DNA of 55,736 bases, taken from positions 14,055-69,790 of the forward strand of contig NZ_JAEMRD010000004.1 of NCBI RefSeq assembly GCF_016463485.1, given 5' to 3'. The notes under the pieces are model-generated. The model ran no database searches and was not told where the DNA came from. It saw only the letters and a program-made list of their open reading frames with translations. The position numbers and the translations under genes were made by a program. Each line of letters opens with the position of its first letter. The first letter of the stretch is position 1. Origin of the DNA: Brevundimonas sp. (lineage in GTDB: Bacteria; Pseudomonadota; Alphaproteobacteria; Caulobacterales; Caulobacteraceae). Shown in pieces: positions 8,076 through 18,128 of this stretch.

Positions 8076-8876
8076 ATGCCCAGCGTAGACGTCCAGGACA
8101 TGCGCGCCTTTTTCGACGATTATGTCGTGCGCGATTTCCCCGGCCGCCGCGCGGCAGACGGCGCAAAATTTCAGTGGCCGGGCGATGAATGGGTCACCGC
8201 CGAGGTGCGGGAAGCCACCTATTCGACGCTTCTGGAACCGCCGCCCGGACAACCCTGGCGTTCGATCGTCGAGATCGGTCCGGGGTCGGGAAAATACACC
8301 GAGATGCTACTAGATCGCAGTATGGCAAAGCTTATCGCCTTTGAGCTGAGTCCCGCCCTGCTAGACTCGATGAACCAGCGGTGCGCGACCGCGGTGGCTT
8401 CGGGCCGGCTGGACGGGCGCCCCATCGACTGGACCTCGAACGACGGATTGCTGAGCGCGATCGGACCCGCGGTCGGCACGGTCGACCTGTTCTTCGCGGT
8501 CGATGTCTTCCTCATGATGGATTTCCAGTCGACCCTCGCCTACCTGGTCAGTGCGGCAAATTCACTCAGGGTCGGCGGACGGTTCGCCGCGACCTTCGGC
8601 GACGCCGACACCCAGAGCGGCTGGGACCGGATGATTCGCGACACCGGACGCCATTCGGCCTTCAGCCTGCAACCGGACACACGCTTCCACTGGCTGTCCA
8701 AAAGCTTCCTTGACGACGTCTTCACGCGGCTGGGGTTCCGCATCCTGACGAGCGTCTCGGGGCCGGACGGCGGCGACCACGGCCCCCTGGACATCGCGCG
8801 GCGCTACATCGTCGCCGAACTCGTCGATCCGGCACCTGGCCAGGCGCTGCGTCGGCAGCTTTCCGGCGAGACCTGA
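8076..8876 (+). CDS. SAM-dependent methyltransferase
   Basis: A 266-residue class I methyltransferase. Motif I is IVEIGPGSGKY (residues 64-74), followed by the acidic end of strand 2 in LIAFELSPALLDSMN. A motif IV-like segment is VDLFFAVDVFLMMDF, then LRVGGRFAATFGD. The remaining C-terminus is not distinctive. The substrate is unknown. The gene lies three bases upstream of a DegT-type sugar aminotransferase and divergent from a GT61 gene, so modification of a surface sugar or lipid-linked glycan is the likely role. The ATG at 8076 is downstream of the G8 tract and gives a normal methyltransferase N-terminus. Confidence 0.85.
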   Translation: MPSVDVQDMRAFFDDYVVRDFPGRRAADGAKFQWPGDEWVTAEVREATYSTLLEPPPGQPWRSIVEIGPGSGKYTEMLLDRSMAKLIAFELSPALLDSMNQRCATAVASGRLDGRPIDWTSNDGLLSAIGPAVGTVDLFFAVDVFLMMDFQSTLAYLVSAANSLRVGGRFAATFGDADTQSGWDRMIRDTGRHSAFSLQPDTRFHWLSKSFLDDVFTRLGFRILTSVSGPDGGDHGPLDIARRYIVAELVDPAPGQALRRQLSGET

Positions 8877-8879
8877 GCC

Positions 8880-10082
8880 ATGCCTCACCTCGTCGTTCCT
8901 CCAGTCATCCCGCCCCGGCCACTCGCCGTTTTCACGGCGGCGCCGGACCGCCAGATCCGGTTCTCGAGATCCAATATCCGCGCTGACGAGTCAGCCGCCG
9001 TGATGGAGGCCCTGCACGGCGACCATCATGCCGGGAACGGCACCTTCACTGCGCGCTGCCACGAACGCCTCGAGGCCATGGTCCCGGGCACCCGCGCCCT
9101 GGCCACCCATTCCTGTACCGGGGCGCTGGAGATGGCGTCCCTGCTGCTGGACCTGGAGCCGGGCGATGAGGTCATCATGCCCTCATGGACCTTCGCCTCG
9201 ACGGCCAACGCGGTCGTGCTGCGCGGTGCCGTGCCCGTCTTCGTGGACGTGATGCCCGACACGCTGAACATCAATGTCGATCTGGCCGCCGAGGCTGTCA
9301 CCGACCGCACCCGGGCAATCTTCTGCGTCCACTATGCGGGCGTCGGCTGCGACATGGAGGCTCTCCAGGCCCTGTGCGAACGGCACGGCCTGGCCCTGGT
9401 CGAAGATGCGGCCCAGGCCGTGGGGGCGACATGGCGAGGCCGGGCGCTGGGCGGCATCGGCGACATCGGCACCTTCAGCTTCCACGCCTCCAAGAACATC
9501 AGCTGTGGCGAGGGCGGTGCCCTGCTGGTCAAATCGCCGGCTCACATGGCCCGTGCCGAGATGCTCTGGGAAAAGGGAACCGACCGGGTTCGCTTCGGAC
9601 GCGGCGAGGTTGCCGCCTATGAATGGCAGACGGTGGGGTCGTCGTTCCTTCCGTCCGAAATCACAGCAGCCCTGCTGGACGCCGCTCTGCGCAACGCGCC
9701 GGCCAAGACGGCGCGACGGGTCGCCGCCTGGAACCACTACGACCAGCAACTGCGCGCCGCCGGTGTCGACAAGCACCTCGTGCTGCCAGAGATTCCTGAA
9801 GAAGCCGCGCACAACGGGCACATCTACCATATGCGAACCGTGGACCAGGCGGCGCGTGACGCGCTGAAGGCCGACATGGCGCGGGTCGGCGTAGAGGTGA
9901 CGACCCACTACCAGCCTCTGCATCTGACACCAGCAGGCCTTCGTTACGGTCGACTGAGCGGACCCGACGACGTCACCGTTCGAGCGTCCCGGACCCTACT
10001 GCGCCTGCCGATGGACGGGTCGATCTCGCGCGACGCCCAGGACCATGTGATCCGCGCCCTGCTGACGGTGCTGCCGGCCTAG
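8880..10082 (+). CDS. DegT/DnrJ/EryC1/StrS sugar aminotransferase, WecE-like
   Basis: A 400-residue PLP-dependent aminotransferase acting on nucleotide-linked keto-sugars. The Schiff-base lysine is K205 in GTFSFHASKNISCGEGGA, which closely matches WecE/RffA (dTDP-4-oxo-6-deoxyglucose 4-aminotransferase). Other family blocks are THSCTGALEMASLLLDL, GDEVIMPSWTFASTANAVVL, ALVEDAAQAVGA and the late VTTHYQPLH. It starts three bases after the methyltransferase stop, so the two form an operon. The product is probably a dTDP-4-amino-4,6-dideoxyhexose for surface polysaccharide; sugar stereochemistry cannot be told. The stop overlaps the convergent TetR gene by four bases. Confidence 0.9.
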   Translation: MPHLVVPPVIPPRPLAVFTAAPDRQIRFSRSNIRADESAAVMEALHGDHHAGNGTFTARCHERLEAMVPGTRALATHSCTGALEMASLLLDLEPGDEVIMPSWTFASTANAVVLRGAVPVFVDVMPDTLNINVDLAAEAVTDRTRAIFCVHYAGVGCDMEALQALCERHGLALVEDAAQAVGATWRGRALGGIGDIGTFSFHASKNISCGEGGALLVKSPAHMARAEMLWEKGTDRVRFGRGEVAAYEWQTVGSSFLPSEITAALLDAALRNAPAKTARRVAAWNHYDQQLRAAGVDKHLVLPEIPEEAAHNGHIYHMRTVDQAARDALKADMARVGVEVTTHYQPLHLTPAGLRYGRLSGPDDVTVRASRTLLRLPMDGSISRDAQDHVIRALLTVLPA

Positions 10083-10714
10083 TTGACGGCGTAGCGGGCC
10101 ATGAAGGTCTCTACGGCGTCGCTGACGATCTCATCGATCGACCGGGACGCCATGATCTCGTCCCCGGTCACCAGCGGCATGAAGAAGACGGGATGTTCGA
10201 TCATCCCCATCAGTTGGCCCGCCGCCCAGGACGGTTTGGCGACCCTCAACTCTCCCGCGCTGTCGAGATCGTTCAGGGCGCGGATCAAGGGCCCGCCGAA
10301 ATCGCTGCGGCCCCGCTCGAAGAAGGCCAGGGCGGTGTCACGGAACCGGGGCCGCTCGGCCATCACCAGCCGGAAGACCGATCGGACGAACGGATCGGCC
10401 ATGAACCCGGCATAGGCCGTCATGAAATGGGTCAACTGCTGTCGCGCCGGCCCCGAGGATGCGCGCACGCATTCCATCTGTCGCGAGAAATCCCGGCCCG
10501 CGTCCTCGATGACGGCCGCGAACAGATCGGCCTTTGACGGGAAGTACAGATACAGGGTCGCCGTAGACACGCCCGCCTCGCGCGCAATCGGCTCCATGCG
10601 GGTGGCAGCGTAGCCCTGGGTCATGAAGGCCCGCCGCGCGGCCCTCAGCACCACCAGGCAGCGAGGGTCCGGATCGGGGACGGCGACAGGGGCAATGGTG
10701 GAATGGGCGGTCAT
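10079..10714 (-). CDS. TetR/AcrR family transcriptional regulator
   Basis: A 211-residue one-component repressor. The N-terminal helix-turn-helix is clear: AARRAFMTQGYAATRMEPIA then REAGVSTATLYLYFPSKADL (residues about 25-70). The C-terminal ligand domain, with FVRSVFRLVMAERPRFRDT and EHPVFFMPLVTGDE, resembles the AefR-like subgroup of TetR regulators. The ATG at 10714 gives a usual N-terminal extension. Its target is not obvious: the gene is convergent with the aminotransferase and tandem with udk. A 10-bp palindrome CCAAGCTTGG at 10731-10740, just upstream of its start, could be an autoregulatory site. Confidence 0.9.
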   Translation of the reverse strand: MTAHSTIAPVAVPDPDPRCLVVLRAARRAFMTQGYAATRMEPIAREAGVSTATLYLYFPSKADLFAAVIEDAGRDFSRQMECVRASSGPARQQLTHFMTAYAGFMADPFVRSVFRLVMAERPRFRDTALAFFERGRSDFGGPLIRALNDLDSAGELRVAKPSWAAGQLMGMIEHPVFFMPLVTGDEIMASRSIDEIVSDAVETFMARYAVN

Positions 10715-10785
10715 GGCTGTGCTTGATACTCCAAGCTTGGCCGTGGTTGCAAAACATCGCTATCGTCGGCGGTCCACCGAGTATC

Positions 10786-11433
10786 CTACCGCGCCAGCAA
10801 GGTCGCCAACAGTGGGTGCGCGAGCACCGGTGCAGCCAGCCTCACCACGGCCTGGGGGTCATCCAGCCGCACGGCCGCCGTCGCATCGGCGACGATGAAG
10901 TCGGCGTGGGTCTTGGACGGTTCCGTCAGACGCTCGTGACCAGGTCGCACCGTGGCGAGATACTGATGGATGACCGACTCGGCCGTGCGCCCCCGCTCGG
11001 ACTGATCGCGCAACAGGCGGCGAATGAAGCGGATGTCGGCCGGGGTGTCGACAAACACCCGGATGTCGAACAGTGCGGTCAGGTCGGGCGTGCACAGCAC
11101 ATGGGTGCCCTCCACGATCACCACCTCGGCTGCTGCGATGGGCTCGCCGTCCGGCTCGCGCCCATGGTGGATGAAGGAATAGACCGGCGCCGTCACCGGC
11201 TTGCCCGCCTTCAACCGCTTCAGGTCGGCGATCATCAGGTCGTGGTCGCGCGCAGCCACATCGTCGAAGTCAAAGGTCGCAGCATTGAAATCCGGCAGGC
11301 TGGCCGCATCGCGATAGTAGGAGTCCTCGCGCACCAGAACGGCCGCGCCCGGGGGCAGAACGGCGACCAGGGTTTCCGCCAGGGTGCTCTTGCCCGAGCC
11401 CGAGCCTCCGGTGATCGCGATCAGGACGGTCAT
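10786..11433 (-). CDS. udk: Uridine kinase
   Basis: Phosphorylates uridine and cytidine in pyrimidine salvage. It is 215 residues, close to the family's usual length. The Walker A loop is ITGGSGSGKST at residues 7-17. DSYYRD near residue 42, NAATFDFDDVAARDHDLM, the YSFIHHGRE segment and VVIVEGTHVL follow in the order seen in Udk/phosphoribulokinase-like kinases. A final RDQSERGRTAESVIHQYLA fits the lid. The start at 11433 places the P-loop at the usual distance. Downstream is a TetR gene; upstream is a long inverted repeat and then the divergent acyl-CoA synthetase. Confidence 0.92.
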   Translation of the reverse strand: MTVLIAITGGSGSGKSTLAETLVAVLPPGAAVLVREDSYYRDAASLPDFNAATFDFDDVAARDHDLMIADLKRLKAGKPVTAPVYSFIHHGREPDGEPIAAAEVVIVEGTHVLCTPDLTALFDIRVFVDTPADIRFIRRLLRDQSERGRTAESVIHQYLATVRPGHERLTEPSKTHADFIVADATAAVRLDDPQAVVRLAAPVLAHPLLATLLAR

Positions 11434-11478
11434 GCGGGCTCGCTGCGCTCGAGGAGTTGGGGAGTGATTGGTGAGTCG

Positions 11479-11580
11479 TGGTTGGTGGTTAGTGGTTGGC
11501 TGTCTCCAGGTCCACGCCCGGGACCACGGTCGGAGCGAAATCCATTCAGCCACGAACAGACAACCACGAACCACCAACCA
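11479..11580. repeat. TGGTGG-type inverted repeat (hairpin)
   Basis: Two 25-base arms, 11479-11503 and 11556-11580, are inverted copies matching at 23 of 25 positions, separated by 52 bases. The arms are built of TGGTTGGTGGTT/AACCACCAACCA units. The element lies in the 263-bp gap between the divergent udk and acyl-CoA synthetase genes. A similar but distinct element lies just after that synthetase gene (13340-13438). No gene is seen in the gap. Confidence 0.75.
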
Positions 11581-11696
11581 CTGATCACGCCCACGGCACG
11601 ATCCAGGCTGCCCTTGCGTCACGTTGCTTAACGCCGATCACCTGATTAGCTTGGTCTCAAGCGCCGCGATCAGCCGGTGCAAGCGAGGAAGTGCAG

Positions 11697-13334
<1,638 letters not shown>

Positions 13335-13339
13335 TGAAC

Positions 13340-13438
13340 GGCTGGTGACTGGTGGATGGCTGTTGATTGATCGGGTCGGTTGGATGGGTCAGGGTTCGAT
13401 GTCCTTAACCGATAGCCACTAGACACCAGCCACCAGCC
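13340..13438. repeat. Second TGGTGG-type inverted repeat
   Basis: Imperfect arms at 13340-13361 and 13414-13438 share GGCTGGTG(A/G)CTGGTG and TGGCT in inverse orientation, with about 52 bases between. Composition and layout match the element at 11479-11580, so the pair may belong to one repeat family. It follows the acyl-CoA synthetase stop directly and could act as a terminator or mRNA end, though there is no T run. Confidence 0.6.
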
Positions 13439-13461
13439 ACCCCTCCCCGGGAGAACCAGCC

Positions 13462-13731
13462 ATGATCCACCTGTCGCGGGCCAGCGCCCTCGCCGCCGTC
13501 CTGGGCGGAGCCCTGATGCTTCAGGGCTGCGTCGTCGGCGCGGTCGTGGGGACGGCCGGGGCTGTGGTCGGCACGGGTGCCAAGGTCGTCGGCGGCGTCG
13601 CCGGTGCAGGCATAGACGCCGTCACCACCTCCGACGAGGAAACCCGCGCCCGCCGCGAACGCCAGCAACGCGACTGGGAACGCGAACAGCGCCGCTGCCG
13701 CCAGCGCGAGGCGCAAGGCAAACGCTGCTGA
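13462..13731 (+). CDS. Small lipoprotein with glycine-rich segment
   Basis: An 89-residue lipoprotein. The signal peptide ends in LMLQGC, a clear lipobox, giving a mature N-terminal cysteine at residue 23. Then comes a Gly/Ala/Val-rich zipper-like stretch (VVGAVVGTAGAVVGTGAKVV), which may insert in or lie on the membrane. A charged, Arg/Glu/Gln-rich tail ends in two cysteines. A Shine-Dalgarno-like GGGAGAA lies before the ATG. Similar NF-type glycine-rich lipoproteins occur widely in alphaproteobacteria with no known function. It follows the repeat element and is probably transcribed alone. Confidence 0.75.
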   Translation: MIHLSRASALAAVLGGALMLQGCVVGAVVGTAGAVVGTGAKVVGGVAGAGIDAVTTSDEETRARRERQQRDWEREQRRCRQREAQGKRC

Positions 13732-13806
13732 CTGTATCTCGGCCTGCGGCCTGGACCGCGGCGCATGATCCCGGTGGCCCGAAGTCGGTTCGGCGGGCGT
13801 TGTCGG

Positions 13807-14166
13807 TCAGACGCTTGGCGCATCCGCGAAAATCTGGTCGAGGGCTTCGCGCAAGGCGGTTCTGTCGGCCTGCAACAGACTTCCCATCCTGCGCAAGATC
13901 ATTCGGGTCTCCAGCGTCGTTATTACCGGCTTGATCGCCGACGCCTTCAACAACCCCGCACCTTGCCAATCGGATACTCTGACTTCGCCGAAATCCGGCT
14001 TTGCGTACAGTTGGCTCGTCACCGCCATCAGGACGACGTCGCGTCGCGCCTGGTTGTAATCACGGCCACTGATGATGACCGCTGGTCTCCGTTTGCTCGC
14101 GGACAGATCGGTGAAGGGAAACGGGACCAGAACGATGTCGCCGAAGGCCAGCGGCTCATCGGTCAT
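13807..14166 (-). CDS. PemK/MazF family toxin
   Basis: A 119-residue endoribonuclease-type toxin. The N-terminal LAFGDIVLVPFPFTDLSASKRRPAVIIS stretch carries the family's GDIV...PF.....KRRP signature, followed by DVVLMAVTSQ and the conserved basic residues. The rest is the usual beta-barrel. The ATG at 14166 lies inside the 3' end of the antitoxin gene (11-base overlap), the typical coupling. It is convergent with the lipoprotein gene. The target RNA motif cannot be predicted. The protein is full length with no visible damage. Confidence 0.9.
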   Translation of the reverse strand: MTDEPLAFGDIVLVPFPFTDLSASKRRPAVIISGRDYNQARRDVVLMAVTSQLYAKPDFGEVRVSDWQGAGLLKASAIKPVITTLETRMILRRMGSLLQADRTALREALDQIFADAPSV

Positions 14167-14359
14167 TGTAGATGTCGTCTTCCGGATTGTTCCAGACGGA
14201 TGCAAACGCTGGCCCACTACCGGCCGCTGCGGCACGGGTCAGTCCCAGCGTCTCTTCGCGGCTGGCGATGAAATCAACAAAATCCTCGACCTCAGCCAGC
14301 CGTTCGCCGGACAAGGAACTGATCTTGTCCATCAGGCTCTTGGGACTGATCGCATTCAC
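14156..14359 (-). CDS. Antitoxin of the PemK/MazF pair
   Basis: A 67-residue partner of the downstream toxin. Start GTG at 14359 is chosen because GGAG lies seven bases upstream; an in-frame GTG at 14380 has no Shine-Dalgarno. The sequence has an amphipathic segment SGERLAEVEDFVDFIASREE, of the EVEDFVDFI type seen in small antitoxins, and an acidic C-terminal tail (VWNNPEDDIYNDR) that probably occupies the toxin's active site. No clear DNA-binding fold is visible. It is first in the operon and overlaps the toxin gene by 11 bases. Confidence 0.8.
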   Translation of the reverse strand: MNAISPKSLMDKISSLSGERLAEVEDFVDFIASREETLGLTRAAAAGSGPAFASVWNNPEDDIYNDR

Positions 14360-14455
14360 GGAAGGGCTCCGGTTCGGCACGCAGGCGGCAGATCGCCAGC
14401 ATCAGCAATCTACGCCAACCGATCGGTCATTGCACCTCATCGGAAAGACACCGGC

Positions 14456-14839
14456 TTAAAGGCTCAGCACGCAGCTTTCATTGATCGTGGGGCGCGCCAC
14501 CTTGATCCGCGCCAGCCCCGGCCATTCCGGCTGCAACTGACCCACGAACCACAGGCACAGCTTCTCCAGGCTGGGCAGTTCAAGCCCCGGATGGTCGTTC
14601 AGCATTCCGTGGTCCAGCGCCCCCGCCGCCGCTTTCAGCGCCCGGTCCAGCGCGCCCAGGTCGGCGACCCAGCCGTGCTCTGCGTCCAGGGTCTCGGACC
14701 TAACCGTCGCCTCGACCGTGAAGGAATGGCCGTGGACGCGGCGATAGATGCTGCCCTCGGGTTCGTTGGGAAAGTGGTGGGCGGCGTCGAAGGTCGCCTG
14801 TTTGGTGATCTCGAAAACAGCCTTGGTAAGGGTGGGCAT
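14456..14839 (-). CDS. queD: 6-carboxytetrahydropterin synthase-like protein (QueD)
   Basis: COG0720 enzyme of queuosine synthesis, converting dihydroneopterin triphosphate to 6-carboxytetrahydropterin. It is 127 residues. Zinc ligands are present: ATFDAAHHFPN and the pair in RRVHGHSF. LDHGMLND and the C-terminal INESC match QueD. The expected catalytic cysteine of the CxxxHGH motif is replaced: the sequence reads YRRVHGH. The other active-site D and H remain. The context, last gene of queC-queE-queD with a one-base TGATG overlap to queE, supports the queuosine role. It may represent a Cys-less subgroup, or use another residue. Confidence 0.85.
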   Translation of the reverse strand: MPTLTKAVFEITKQATFDAAHHFPNEPEGSIYRRVHGHSFTVEATVRSETLDAEHGWVADLGALDRALKAAAGALDHGMLNDHPGLELPSLEKLCLWFVGQLQPEWPGLARIKVARPTINESCVLSL

Positions 14840-15474
14840 CAACGCACGCCTATGTATTTGTGGGTCTGGACGCTGAGCCGCCATTTCGGGTGGCTCAGGC
14901 AATAGTCGAGGGCGGCGGCGGTGTTCGCGGCCTGGTCCGGTCCGTCCATGGGCTGGAGCCAGAACCGGTCGAACGCCAGATGCTCGAACCGGTCGGGCAT
15001 GGCGGCGTCCTGCGGATAGACCAGCTTCAGCTCCGCCCCCGTGGTCTGCATAACCGGCGCATCGGCCTTGGGGCTGACGCAGATCCAGTCGATGCCGTCG
15101 GGCGCGACCATCGTGCCATTTGTCTCCACGGCGATGTCGAACCCGCGCGCCTTCAGCGCCGCGATCAGGGCGGCATCGAGTTGCAGCAAAGGCTCGCCCC
15201 CGGTGCAGACGACCAGCATGGGATCGCCTGCCCGGCCCCGCCACATCGAGGAGACATGGTCGGCCAGAGCCTGGGCGTCGGTGAACTTGCCGCCCCCGTC
15301 GCCGTCCACTCCGACGAAATCGGTGTCGCAGAAAGAACAGACGGCCGCCGCCCGGTCGCGCTCCAGCCCGTTCCACAGGTTACAGCCCGCAAAGCGCAGG
15401 AAGACCGCCGGACGTCCCGCCTGACCACCCTCCCCCTGAACCGTCAGAAAGGTCTCCTTGACCGAATAGGTCAT
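14839..15474 (-). CDS. queE: 7-carboxy-7-deazaguanine synthase (radical SAM, QueE)
   Basis: Radical-SAM enzyme that rearranges 6-carboxytetrahydropterin to 7-carboxy-7-deazaguanine. It is 211 residues. The start [20 protein letters not shown] is diagnostic. The 4Fe-4S cysteines are C31, C46 and C49, a C-x14-C-x2-C spacing known in one QueE subgroup instead of the standard CX3CX2C. The SAM-binding [11 protein letters not shown] and VETNGTM, and later CVSPKA, are present. It overlaps queC by four bases (ATGA) and queD by one, so the three are co-translated. Confidence 0.95.
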   Translation of the reverse strand: MTYSVKETFLTVQGEGGQAGRPAVFLRFAGCNLWNGLERDRAAAVCSFCDTDFVGVDGDGGGKFTDAQALADHVSSMWRGRAGDPMLVVCTGGEPLLQLDAALIAALKARGFDIAVETNGTMVAPDGIDWICVSPKADAPVMQTTGAELKLVYPQDAAMPDRFEHLAFDRFWLQPMDGPDQAANTAAALDYCLSHPKWRLSVQTHKYIGVR

Positions 15475-16202
15475 GGCCCCACCTGTGAAGGACCGACCCA
15501 CTCCGCGTAGCCGGCGGCCCGCAGCTCGCAGGCCGGACATTCGCCGCAGCCATAGCCCCAGACATGGCGATGCTCGCGGTCGCCCAGATAGCAGGTGTGG
15601 CTGTCCTCGATGATCAGATCGACCAGCCGGCGCCCGCCGATCTGGTGCGCCAGGGCCCAGGTCTGCGCCTTGTTCAGCCCCATCAAGGGCGTCTCGATCG
15701 GCACGGGCTTGTCCAGCCCCAGCAACAGCGCCCGGGCCATGGCGTCGATGGTCGTCCGCCGACAATCCGGATAGCCTGAGTAGTCGGTCTCGCACATTCC
15801 ACCGACCAGGACCGCCAGGCCCCGCCGATCCGCCAGCGCCGCCGCCACGCTGAGAAACACCAGGTTGCGCCCGGGCACGAAGGTGGTCGGCAGACCCCGC
15901 GCATCGATCTCGATGGCCCGCTCACTGGTCAGGGCCGTCTCGCCGATCGCTCCGAACCCGGTCAGGTCGATCACGTGGTCCGGTCCCAGCCGCCCCGCCA
16001 ACTCCGGCAGGGCCGGCCCCATGCCATCCCGCACGGTCAGCCGCGCCGCCATCTCCACCGCATGCCGCTGGCCATAGTCGAACCCGACGGTCTCGACCCG
16101 CTCATAACGCCCCAACGCCCAGGCCAGGCAGGTCGCACTGTCCTGCCCGCCCGAGAACAGGACCAGGGCCGAAGATGAAGAGACTGGCTGGATTTCGCTC
16201 AT
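15471..16202 (-). CDS. queC: 7-cyano-7-deazaguanine synthase (QueC)
   Basis: ATP-dependent ligase forming preQ0 from 7-carboxy-7-deazaguanine and ammonia. It is 243 residues. The PP-loop [19 protein letters not shown] is near residues 12-30. [27 protein letters not shown] and [10 protein letters not shown] follow. The C-terminal zinc site has SHTCYLG and YGCGECPAC. It is first of the queC-E-D operon. No strong Shine-Dalgarno precedes the ATG at 16202, and an in-frame ATG 21 bases upstream is an alternative. I looked for a preQ1 riboswitch in the 214-base gap upstream and did not find a convincing one. Confidence 0.96.
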   Translation of the reverse strand: MSEIQPVSSSSALVLFSGGQDSATCLAWALGRYERVETVGFDYGQRHAVEMAARLTVRDGMGPALPELAGRLGPDHVIDLTGFGAIGETALTSERAIEIDARGLPTTFVPGRNLVFLSVAAALADRRGLAVLVGGMCETDYSGYPDCRRTTIDAMARALLLGLDKPVPIETPLMGLNKAQTWALAHQIGGRRLVDLIIEDSHTCYLGDREHRHVWGYGCGECPACELRAAGYAEWVGPSQVGP

Positions 16203-16416
16203 GACAAATCTGCGGTCGGCCATCTGGCCGCGCGCATTCCGGGTCGCTGGGGGAGGTTCGTATCGAGCCGCCGCTTCTACACCAAGGGTGGCTCCGACGC
16301 AAAATGCACCCGATCGATACCCAAAAAACCTCGATTTCAAGCAACGATCCCGCCCTTAACCCTTCTGAAAACGGTTCTCCCCTACTGTCCACAGGTAAAG
16401 CGGAGTTGCGGCCAGT

Positions 16417-18039
16417 ATGCCGACGATTGAAGTCCTGACAGAACGCATGGACCCCATCGCGCCCACCACAATGGCGAGCGATGTCTTCGTGCGGTTCCGA
16501 GACGAGCCCGACACCCTGGTCATTCCGGTAGTCGAGGACGGCCGTCCTATCGGCCTGATCGAACGCAACACCTTCCTGCTCAAGATCGCCGGCCCCTTCG
16601 GCCACGCCCTTTATTCCAGCCGTTCTGTCGTCCATGTCATGGATCCAGAGCCCGCCGTGGTGGAGGCGGGCGTGCGCATCGACTCCTTCTGCGACATCAT
16701 GCTGAAAGGCGGTGCGGGTGCCCTGATGCGCGGATTCATCGTCACCCGCGACGGTCGCTACAGCGGCGTCGGCACAGCGGTGTCCCTGCTCCAGGCCGTC
16801 AATGACCAGCAGCGGATCCAGAACGCCGAACTGGAAGCCCAGGCGCTCGCCCTGACGGATTCCAAGACCCAGGCCCTGGCCTCGGCCCGCGCCAAGAGCC
16901 AGTTCCTCGGCATCATGAGCCACGAGCTGCGCACCCCGATGAACGGCGTCCTCGCCGTCGCCGAACTGCTACGCCGCCAGCCGCTGAATGCGGCCGCCCA
17001 GGCCCACGTCCAGACCATCGTCGATTCCTCGGAGACCCTGATCCGCATCCTTCAGGACGCCTTGGATCTGTCGCGCGCCGAGGCCGGCGAGCTGGAACTG
17101 ACACCGGTCGCGACCCCTCTGCGCGCCCTGATGGACGACGTCGAACAGCTTTGGGCACCCCGCGCGTCCCAGGACGGCGTCACCCTGATGATCGGCTATG
17201 AAGGCGACACCGAGCTGGGCGCCGAGATCGATCCGATGCGGCTGAAACAGGTGTTCAACAACCTGATCGGCAATGCGTTGAAGTTCGCCCGCAACGGAAT
17301 GGTCGAGGCCCGCCTCAAGGCCTGGGCCGAGGGCGACCAGATCCACATGCAGGCCCGCGTTCGCGACGACGGGCCCGGCGTCGACGCCGACAAGGTGGAC
17401 GCCATCTTCGAACCCTTCGTCCACGGCTCGGGCCCTGACGGCGCAGGCCTGGGCCTGTCGATCTGTCGCCAGATCGTCGACCGGATGGGCGGCCGCATCT
17501 GGGCCGAGAACAACGCCGGCCGCGGTGCCACCTTCGCCTTCGACTTCGATGCCGCCCGGAGCGAGGCCCGCATCGAAGCCCCCTCCAACGTCCAGACCCT
17601 GGATGATCTCGAGCTCCAGGCCACGCCGCACATCCTGATCGTCGACGACAACGCCACCAACCGCGTGGTGGCCCAGGCCCTGTGCGAGATGTTCGGCTGC
17701 TCGTCCGAGACCGCCGAGGACGGGCTGGAGGCGCTCGACGCCGTTATGTCCCGTTCGTTCGATCTGATCCTGATGGACATCAAGATGCCGCGCATGGACG
17801 GCGTCCAGTGCACCCAGGCCATCCGCGCCCTGTCCGGCCCCGAGAGCCTGATCCCGATCATCGCCCTGACCGCCAACGCCGATCCGGACGACGCCAGGGG
17901 CTATCTGGCTATCGGCATGGCCGCCGTGGTGGAAAAACCCATCAAGCCCGAACGCCTGCGCATGGCCATGAACGCCGCCCTGTCCGGCGAGCCGGTGCCC
18001 GTCGCCGAACCCGCGCCGTCGAGAGTCCGCGCGGCTTGA
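16417..18039 (+). CDS. Hybrid histidine kinase/response regulator with N-terminal CBS-like domain
   Basis: A cytoplasmic signalling protein of 540 residues without membrane segments. Residues about 10-125 resemble a CBS pair (LVIPVVEDGRPIGLIERNTF; GFIVTRDGRYSGVGTAVSLL), which often binds adenine nucleotides. A coiled-coil linker follows. HisKA has H169 in IMSHELRTPMNG. The HATPase has the N box NNLIGNALKFA, G1 DDGPGV, F box FEPFVHG and G2 GAGLGLSI. A receiver domain starts near 405 with ILIVDDN, phospho-acceptor D454 in LMDIKMPRMDG and K507. All catalytic residues are intact. It is divergent from the queC operon; the output partner is unknown. Confidence 0.92.
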   Translation: MPTIEVLTERMDPIAPTTMASDVFVRFRDEPDTLVIPVVEDGRPIGLIERNTFLLKIAGPFGHALYSSRSVVHVMDPEPAVVEAGVRIDSFCDIMLKGGAGALMRGFIVTRDGRYSGVGTAVSLLQAVNDQQRIQNAELEAQALALTDSKTQALASARAKSQFLGIMSHELRTPMNGVLAVAELLRRQPLNAAAQAHVQTIVDSSETLIRILQDALDLSRAEAGELELTPVATPLRALMDDVEQLWAPRASQDGVTLMIGYEGDTELGAEIDPMRLKQVFNNLIGNALKFARNGMVEARLKAWAEGDQIHMQARVRDDGPGVDADKVDAIFEPFVHGSGPDGAGLGLSICRQIVDRMGGRIWAENNAGRGATFAFDFDAARSEARIEAPSNVQTLDDLELQATPHILIVDDNATNRVVAQALCEMFGCSSETAEDGLEALDAVMSRSFDLILMDIKMPRMDGVQCTQAIRALSGPESLIPIIALTANADPDDARGYLAIGMAAVVEKPIKPERLRMAMNAALSGEPVPVAEPAPSRVRAA

Positions 18040-18128
18040 TTTAGCAGCACGCTCGGCCGACACTTAAGCGTCGAATCCAACCGGCTCAGGAAGAAGTTGG
18101 AGCCGGCAATCGGGCGATCGGATTCTCC

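Noticed and set aside
13807-14359. Toxin-antitoxin pairs (this one and vapBC) as part of a mobile island
   Set aside because: Both modules are intact but flanked by ordinary chromosomal genes, with no repeats or integrase to mark an island.
16203-16416. preQ1 riboswitch upstream of queC
   Set aside because: Only an imperfect GAGGTT...AACCTC repeat is seen, without the class I core or an AAAAAACTAA-like tail in the right orientation.
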